From NCBI GenBank assembly GCA_022828125.1, contig JAJEJD010000019.1, positions 1 to 64,000 on the forward strand: a stretch of 64,000 nt of DNA, written 5' to 3'. The first letter of the stretch is position 1. Each line of letters begins with the position of its first letter. The notes below the pieces were generated by a model. It worked only from the letters and a program-made list of their open reading frames with translations, searched no databases and was not told the origin of the DNA. Positions 56,257-64,000 of the stretch are shown here, one piece after another. Made by a program: the position numbers and the translations under genes. The DNA comes from a bacterium. GTDB taxonomy: Bacteria > UBA8248.

Positions 56257-57798
56257 CTAGGGGAGTCCGCCGCGCGCCACGTCCAGCGCGCGCAGCGACC
56301 CCCGGGCCTTGTTGATGGTTTCCTCGTACTCGAAACCGGGCTTGGAATCCGCCACGACGCCCGCTCCCGCCTGGAGGTAGAGCTTGCCGCCGCGCGCGTA
56401 GAGCGTGCGGATGGCGATGCAGGTATCCATGCTGCCGCCGAAGCCGAAATAGCCTACCGCGCCCGAATAGGGCCCCCGGCGCACGGGCTCCATCTCATCG
56501 ATGATCTCCATCGCGCGCACCTTGGGCGCGCCCGAGACGGTGCCCGCCGGAAAAGACGCCCTGAGCACGTCGAAGGCATCCTTGCCTTCGGCCAGCTCGC
56601 CCACCACGTTGCTCACAATGTGCATGACGTGGGAGTAGCGCTCGATCACCATCTGCTCGGTGACGCGCACCGTGCCGCGCTCGCACACCCGGCCGATGTC
56701 GTTGCGGCCGAGATCCACGAGCATGATGTGCTCGGCGCGCTCCTTCTCGTCGGCGAGGAGTTCTTCCGCCAGCGCCCGATCCTCCGCCTCATCCGCCCCC
56801 CGCCTGCGCGTGCCCGCGACGGGGCGCACCTCGACCCTCTCCCCCTCCAGCCGCACGAGCACCTCGGGCGATGCGCCCACGAGGGTCACGTCGCCAAGCT
56901 CCAGATAGAACATGTAGGGAGAGGGGTTCACGGTCCGCAGCGCCCGGTAGATGGCGAACGGGTGCACGTCGAGAGCGCTTTCCAAGCGCTGTGAGAGCAC
57001 GACCTGGATCGCCTCGCCCGCGTGGATGAGTTCCACCGTTTCGGCGACGGCCCGCTCGAACCCTTCACGGGAGAAAGAGGAGTAGAGGCCCGGCATGTCC
57101 TCGACGGGGTGTCCGCTCCCGCCACCGGGGGGCGGTTCCTCCGGCTCGTAAGGCGGGGCGACGGAGGGGCCTCTCAGCTTTTCGATGAGCGCGTCGACGC
57201 GCGCGCAGGCATCCTCATAGGCGGCCTCGGGACCGTCATCCGTTATGTGCGCATGGGCCAGGACGTACATCTTCTGCGCCACGTTGTCGAAGATGACCAG
57301 GGACTTCGTGATCATGAAATGCAGTTCGGGCAGTTCGAGATCGTCATGCACATTCTCCGGCAAACGCTCGATGAAGCGAACCGCGTCGTAGCCCATGTAG
57401 CCGATGGCGCCCCCCCAAAACCTCGGCAGGCCGGGCAGGTCGACGGGGATGTAGGGCTGCATCAGCTGCCTGAGGGCGTCGATGGGATCATCCACGCTAA
57501 ATTCTTCGATCTCCTCGCCTTGCGTGATGCGCACCTTCTTCCCCTTGCTCTCGAAGATGAGGTAGGGCTCGCTTCCCAAAAAGGTGTATCGCGCCCACTT
57601 CTCCCCGCCCTCTACGCTTTCGAGCAGAAACGAATGGGAGCCGTCCGCGATTTTCAGGTAGGCCGACACCGGCGTATCGAGATCGGCGAGAATCTCGCGA
57701 TAGACCGGAATGATGTTGCCCCGCTCGCAGAGGCGGAGAAAAGTCTCTTTGTCCGGCAAATGATGTTCCGGGTTCATTTTCATTTTCATACGAGGCAT
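56257..57798 (-). CDS. trpE: Anthranilate synthase component I
   Basis: Chorismate-using subunit, 513 residues. The C-terminal chorismate-binding domain shows IQVVLSQRLESALDVHPFAIYRALRTVNPSPYMFYLELGD, VRPVAGTRRRG, DLGRNDIGRVCERGTVRV and FPAGTVSGAPKVRAMEIIDE. The tryptophan-feedback LLES motif appears as SFLLESVEGGEKWARYTF near residue 55. The start is ATG 57798 or one of the ATGs just after it. It lies behind the leader attenuator. Confidence 0.96.
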   Translation of the reverse strand: MPRMKMKMNPEHHLPDKETFLRLCERGNIIPVYREILADLDTPVSAYLKIADGSHSFLLESVEGGEKWARYTFLGSEPYLIFESKGKKVRITQGEEIEEFSVDDPIDALRQLMQPYIPVDLPGLPRFWGGAIGYMGYDAVRFIERLPENVHDDLELPELHFMITKSLVIFDNVAQKMYVLAHAHITDDGPEAAYEDACARVDALIEKLRGPSVAPPYEPEEPPPGGGSGHPVEDMPGLYSSFSREGFERAVAETVELIHAGEAIQVVLSQRLESALDVHPFAIYRALRTVNPSPYMFYLELGDVTLVGASPEVLVRLEGERVEVRPVAGTRRRGADEAEDRALAEELLADEKERAEHIMLVDLGRNDIGRVCERGTVRVTEQMVIERYSHVMHIVSNVVGELAEGKDAFDVLRASFPAGTVSGAPKVRAMEIIDEMEPVRRGPYSGAVGYFGFGGSMDTCIAIRTLYARGGKLYLQAGAGVVADSKPGFEYEETINKARGSLRALDVARGGLP

Positions 57799-57828
57799 CG
57801 TCTTGCGAGCGATGCCTATCCTCCATAC

Positions 57829-57864
57829 AAAAAAGCCACGGGACCGAACGGGCCGCCATGGCTT
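57829..57864 (-). terminator. trp attenuator terminator
   Basis: Minus strand: AAGCCATGG pairs with CCGTGGCTT around a GC-rich inner stem (57864-57834), then TTTTTT. The 5' arm (ATGGCG, 57859-57854) can instead pair with CGCCAT (57906-57901) at the end of the leader reading frame, which would prevent termination. Confidence 0.85.
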
Positions 57865-57898
57865 GGGGATTCACTTTCAAAAATTCAGACAACAACCC

Positions 57899-57970
57899 TT
57901 ATGGCGCACCTCCAGATTCGGCGGAGCATCGCCAGGGCCAAGCCTCCCTGAATTTTTCATAAACTCTCAT
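57899..57970 (-). CDS. trpL: trp operon leader peptide
   Basis: A 23-residue reading frame from ATG 57970 with GAGG nine bases upstream. It contains Trp-Pro-Trp at residues 11-13 (EAWPWRC) and ends in TAA at 57899. The second Trp codon lies in TGGCGATGCTCC (57934-57923), which can pair with GGAGGTGCGCCA (57913-57902). When ribosomes stall on Trp codons the second arm is freed to form the antiterminator with 57859-57854. This is the layout of a classical trp attenuator. It is too short to be found by length alone. Confidence 0.85.
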   Translation of the reverse strand: MRVYEKFREAWPWRCSAESGGAP

Positions 57971-58034
57971 TCGCTGCTACCTCAAAAAGAAAATTCGAAA
58001 CTGGATTGAAGATACCCAATTTTTGGAAACTTGG

Positions 58035-58841
58035 TCAAGCGTCGGTTTCCTCGGGTCCCGGCGCGGCCGCAGGCGGCAGCTTCTCGCCATAGTCCACGCT
58101 GAGCAGCGCCAGCCCCTGGGGCGGCGCGTTGACGCCCGCAAGGGTCCTGTCTCTGCCCGCGAGCACCTCCCGCACGGAATCGGCCTCGCGCTCCCCGCGG
58201 CCCACCTCCACCAGGACGCCGGCCAGGTTTCTCACCATGTGGCGCAGAAACCCCTCCGCCGTCGCCTCGATGACCACCTCATCGCCCGCGCGCTCCACGC
58301 TCAGGCGCTCCAGGCGGCGCACGGTGTCCTCGGGCCTCCCCTTCTCCCGGCAGAAGCTGGCGAAATCATGCTCTCCCTCCAGTATCGCCGCCGCCCGGCG
58401 CATCGCCTCGACGTCGAGGCGTTTCCGCACGTGCCAGGTGTATCGATGGCGGATGGCGCTCGGCGAGCGGCGGTTCAAAATGCGGTAGCGGTAGGTCTTG
58501 CGAACGGCGTCGAACTGGGCGTGAAAACCGTCCACGGCTTCCCGGCAGTCGAAGATCGAGACGTCGCGGCCCATCATGGTGTTGAGACCGATCCGCACCT
58601 TGTAGGGTTCGATCCGGGAGCGCGTGTGAAAGTGCGCCACCTGCCCCCAGGCGTGCACGCCGGCGTCGGTGCGGCCCGAACCGACCACCCGTATCGGCTC
58701 CCCGCACATCCTCGAAAGCGCGCCTTCTATTTCGCTCTGGACGGTTCTCTGGCCGGGCTGGATCTGCCAGCCGTGAAAGTTCGTGCCCTCGTATTCAATC
58801 CACAGAACGAGGCAGCGGGTGTTTTCGGCGTTCATCGGCAA
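58035..58841 (-). CDS. truA: tRNA pseudouridine synthase A
   Basis: Makes pseudouridine at positions 38-40 of tRNA anticodon stems. 268 residues. The catalytic aspartate is in VVGSGRTDAGVHAWGQVAHF; FHAQFDAVRKTYRYRI and FLRHMVRNLAGVLVEVGRG are also conserved. It is five bases downstream of uvrA and upstream of the trp leader. Confidence 0.95.
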   Translation of the reverse strand: MPMNAENTRCLVLWIEYEGTNFHGWQIQPGQRTVQSEIEGALSRMCGEPIRVVGSGRTDAGVHAWGQVAHFHTRSRIEPYKVRIGLNTMMGRDVSIFDCREAVDGFHAQFDAVRKTYRYRILNRRSPSAIRHRYTWHVRKRLDVEAMRRAAAILEGEHDFASFCREKGRPEDTVRRLERLSVERAGDEVVIEATAEGFLRHMVRNLAGVLVEVGRGEREADSVREVLAGRDRTLAGVNAPPQGLALLSVDYGEKLPPAAAPGPEETDA

Positions 58842-58846
58842 GGAGT

Positions 58847-61711
<2,865 letters not shown>

Positions 61712-61769
61712 GTGCTCTCCCGGCGCGCGCCTCCGCGCGGGGCCTCCCGAATGCGAGGCGATGAGCGGG

Positions 61770-62543
61770 CTAGTAAAAGATGAGCCCGCCCGTCACGTTG
61801 ATGTCCTGGGCGGTCATGTGAGCGGCCTCCTCGGAAGCCAGGAAAACGCACAAGGCGGCGTGATCCTCCGCGTCGACGAGCGTCTTGAGGGCCGCCGGCG
61901 CGGTGAAGGTCGCCTTCGCCTCCTCGAAGGTGGTGCCGAAGCTCTGCGCCATGTTCTCGATGACGCTGTCGATCCTGGGCCCGGAGGTGGCTCCCGGGCA
62001 CACCGCGTTCACCGTGACGCCGTATTCGCCGAGCTCGAACGCGAGGGTGCGCGTGAGGCCGATGACCGCCATCTTGGACGCCGTATAGGGCGTGCGGTTC
62101 GGCAGGGGGCGCTTGCCGCTCATCGAACTGATGTTGAGGATGCGCCCGTATCTCTTCTCCTTCATCGTGGGGATGACGTGCTTCGTCATCAGGAACGTGC
62201 CCGTGACGTTCACGTCGAAGCACTCCTCCCAATCCTCGCGCGTCACGTCCTCGCACGCCTTCGTGGGGCCGGCGACGCCGGAGTTGTTCACGAGGATGTC
62301 GATGGTCCCGTATTCGGCGAGCGTCCTCTCGACGAGAGCCTTTATTGCCGTTTCGTCCGTCAAGTCCGTAGGGACGACGAGAGAGGCGCCCTCGGGCATC
62401 TCGGCGGCGGCGGCCTCCAGGTTCGCGACCGAGCGCGCAGCGAGCACCACCTTCGCACCCTCGCGCGCGAACGTGAGCGCGATGACTTTTCCGATTCCCT
62501 GCCCCGCCCCGGTGACGATGGCGACTTTATCCTTCAAACGCAT
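61770..62543 (-). CDS. Short-chain dehydrogenase/reductase
   Basis: NAD(P)-dependent oxidoreductase, 257 residues. Cofactor motif VTGAGQGIGKVIAL, NNSGVAGP, catalytic serine in ILNISSMSGKR and YTASK. C-terminal AEDHAALCVFLASEEAAHMTAQDINVTGGLIFY is typical of FabG-like enzymes. A 2-hydroxycyclohexanecarboxyl- or 3-oxoacyl-type substrate is possible but cannot be told; no fatty-acid genes are near. Confidence 0.88.
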   Translation of the reverse strand: MRLKDKVAIVTGAGQGIGKVIALTFAREGAKVVLAARSVANLEAAAAEMPEGASLVVPTDLTDETAIKALVERTLAEYGTIDILVNNSGVAGPTKACEDVTREDWEECFDVNVTGTFLMTKHVIPTMKEKRYGRILNISSMSGKRPLPNRTPYTASKMAVIGLTRTLAFELGEYGVTVNAVCPGATSGPRIDSVIENMAQSFGTTFEEAKATFTAPAALKTLVDAEDHAALCVFLASEEAAHMTAQDINVTGGLIFY

Positions 62544-62579
62544 TTTATGACCTCTCCCGATGTTTCTGGTCCAAGAATC

Positions 62580-63002
62580 TTATTCCGATGCGGGCAGTTC
62601 CACTCCCGGGAACCAGTAGCCCAGTTCAAAGGCGGCGGTATCGGGCGCGTCGGAGCCGTGCGTGGAGTTGCGCTCGATGCTCTCGCCGAATTCCGCGCGA
62701 ATCGTCCCCGGCTCTGCCTCTGCGGGGTTCGTGGCACCCATCACGTCGCGCCAGTGCCTGATGGCGTCCTCGCGCTCGAGGGCAAGCACCAACGTGCGGC
62801 CCGAGGACATGAACGTCGTGAGATCGCCGAAAAAGGGGCGCTCCCTGTGAACGGCGTAAAAACCCTCCGCTTGCGCTTTCGACATGTGGACGAGCCTCAT
62901 GCCCAGAATCCCGAAACCCTCCTCCTCGATGCGCGAGAGAATCCTGCCGCTTAAGCCGCGCGCGGTGGCGTCGGGTTTGATCATCGCGAACGTGCGTTCC
63001 AT
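62580..63002 (-). CDS. ndk: Nucleoside diphosphate kinase
   Basis: Transfers phosphate from ATP to nucleoside diphosphates. 140 residues: [52 protein letters not shown] and the phosphohistidine in [15 protein letters not shown]. It lies just after sucD, which can supply GDP/ADP-linked substrate. Confidence 0.97.
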   Translation of the reverse strand: MERTFAMIKPDATARGLSGRILSRIEEEGFGILGMRLVHMSKAQAEGFYAVHRERPFFGDLTTFMSSGRTLVLALEREDAIRHWRDVMGATNPAEAEPGTIRAEFGESIERNSTHGSDAPDTAAFELGYWFPGVELPASE

Positions 63003-63029
63003 GTGTCCTTTCCCTTTCCGTGTATGACG

Positions 63030-63926
63030 TTATGCCTTGCCCAGCGCCTTGGCCATGGTGAGGCCCATCTCGGCCGGGCTTTCGGTGACGTGAATTCCGC
63101 ATTCGGACATGACCCGCATCTTCTCGGCCGCGGTGCCTTCTCCGCCGGAGATAATCGCGCCCGCGTGGCCCATACGGCGACCCGGAGGAGCCGTCTGGCC
63201 CGCGATGAAGCCCACGAGCGGCTTCGTGACGTTCTCCTTCGCCCAGCGCGCCGCGTCCTGCTCAGCGGTGCCGCCGATCTCGCCGATCATGATGATGGCC
63301 TCGGTCGCAGGATCCTCCTCGAACATGCGCAAGAGTTCGATATACATCGTGCCGATAACGGGGTCGCCGCCGATGCCCACGCAGGTGGTCTGGCCCAGGC
63401 CCTGCTCGGTGAGCTGGGCGACGACCTCATAGGTGAGCGTCCCGCTCTTCGAGATGACGCCGATGGTGCCTTCCTTGTGAATGTGGCCCGGCATGATGCC
63501 CATTTTGCAGCCGCCGGGGGTGATGACGCCCGGGCAGTTGGGACCGATGAGCACGGCGCCGCTGTCTTCCATGTGCCGCTTCACGTACACCATGTCGCGC
63601 ACCGGGATGCCCTCGGTGATGCACACCACGAGGGGGAGCCCGGCGTCCACGGACTCGACGATGGCGTCCGCCGCGAACGGGGGCGGCACGAAGATGAGCG
63701 AGGCGTTCGCGCCCGTCTCGCGGGCCGCATCGGCCACCGTGTTGAACACGGGCACGCCGTCCGCCTCCTGTCCGCCCTTGCCGGGCGTCACGCCGGCCAC
63801 CACCGCGCCGCCGCCGCCCGCGAACTCGCGGCTGTATCTTTGACACTGCCCGGCGTGAAAGCCTCCCTCGCGCCCGGTGATGCCCTGCACGAGGATGCGC
63901 GTCTCCTTGTCAACCAGAATACTCAA
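63030..63926 (-). CDS. sucD: Succinyl-CoA synthetase alpha subunit
   Basis: TCA-cycle enzyme subunit that carries the phosphohistidine. 298 residues: [77 protein letters not shown] and the active histidine in [20 protein letters not shown] start 12 bases after the sucC stop. Confidence 0.97.
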   Translation of the reverse strand: MSILVDKETRILVQGITGREGGFHAGQCQRYSREFAGGGGAVVAGVTPGKGGQEADGVPVFNTVADAARETGANASLIFVPPPFAADAIVESVDAGLPLVVCITEGIPVRDMVYVKRHMEDSGAVLIGPNCPGVITPGGCKMGIMPGHIHKEGTIGVISKSGTLTYEVVAQLTEQGLGQTTCVGIGGDPVIGTMYIELLRMFEEDPATEAIIMIGEIGGTAEQDAARWAKENVTKPLVGFIAGQTAPPGRRMGHAGAIISGGEGTAAEKMRVMSECGIHVTESPAEMGLTMAKALGKA

Positions 63927-63937
63927 AACCAGACCCC

Positions 63938-64000
63938 CTAGCGGTTAAGGGCCGCTACCACCTTTTCGGCGGAATCGGCCATGCCATTGCCTACGGTGAA
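63938..64000 (-). CDS. sucC: Succinyl-CoA synthetase beta subunit, C-terminal end
   Basis: Only the last 20 codons are in the window (ending [13 protein letters not shown], stop at 63938). The fit to the SucC C-terminus and the position right before sucD support the call. Confidence 0.75.
   Translation of the reverse strand, partial: FTVGNGMADSAEKVVAALNR

Overview
The window is about 64 kb of moderately GC-rich chromosome from a Gram-negative bacterium. LptD, BamD, phosphoheptose isomerase and the UDP-glucuronate/UDP-xylose enzymes imply an outer membrane with lipopolysaccharide. The split ATP synthase cluster (only atpZ-I-B-E here), the Rex repressor, the c-subunit with a signal-peptide-like leader, and the conserved pheA-hisC-tyrA-cmk-rpsA-IHF order fit a deltaproteobacterium-like or Nitrospinota/Tectomicrobia-like lineage. 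That placement is an inference from gene content; no rRNA is present. Most of the window is housekeeping with almost no mobile DNA, and many genes probably start at GTG or TTG.

Layout. 1-3345: catalase-peroxidase katG on the minus strand, between two related nested-palindrome repeat elements, followed by a cluster of four helically phased CGATAAATT repeats. 3346-5104: F0 genes atpZ, atpI, atpB, atpE with a clear terminator. 5356-7070: rex, tsaB and a small YdcH-like protein. 7137-13422: a probable long operon with two acetolactate synthase large subunits, two small subunits, then psd and pssA, behind a 260-nt leader with two hairpins. 13604-21107: lptD, UDP-glucose dehydrogenase, UDP-glucuronate decarboxylase, gmhA, a YycJ-type hydrolase and purB. 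21260-26634: purC-S-Q-L-F. 26740-32089: a lytic transglycosylase with LysM repeats, bamD, an RpoD-like sigma factor, pgsA, plsY and a small membrane protein.

From 32122 on, most genes lie on the minus strand: a DegT aminotransferase, tRNA-Leu(CAA), a zinc-ribbon protein, fmdB, ilvE, a 2-hydroxyacid dehydrogenase, aspartate dehydrogenase, aroC, aroK, miaA, a macro-domain protein, an IHF/HU protein, rpsA, cmk, tyrA, hisC and pheA. The exceptions are a plus-strand cyclase-family gene (33796) and an enolase-superfamily gene (47566). A small accessory patch (48.7-52.3 kb) holds an autoregulated-looking Fic protein, the 3' remnant of an enolase-superfamily paralogue, a HicAB toxin-antitoxin pair whose toxin is frameshifted, and an FMN monooxygenase.

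52.4-64 kb: an alpha/beta hydrolase, then trpC, trpD, trpG and trpE behind a complete-looking trp attenuator (leader peptide with Trp-Pro-Trp, alternative hairpins, T-run), then truA, uvrA, a short-chain dehydrogenase, ndk, sucD and the end of sucC.

The window joins aromatic and branched-chain amino acid synthesis, de novo purine synthesis and phospholipid/envelope synthesis. I see no phage, CRISPR array, transposase or large new defence or biosynthetic system. The most interesting items are small: the nested-palindrome elements with stem covariation, the phased repeats before the atp genes, the fic operator array, the gene-remnant duplication around fic, the doubled acetolactate synthase set, and the alanine-motif c-subunit.
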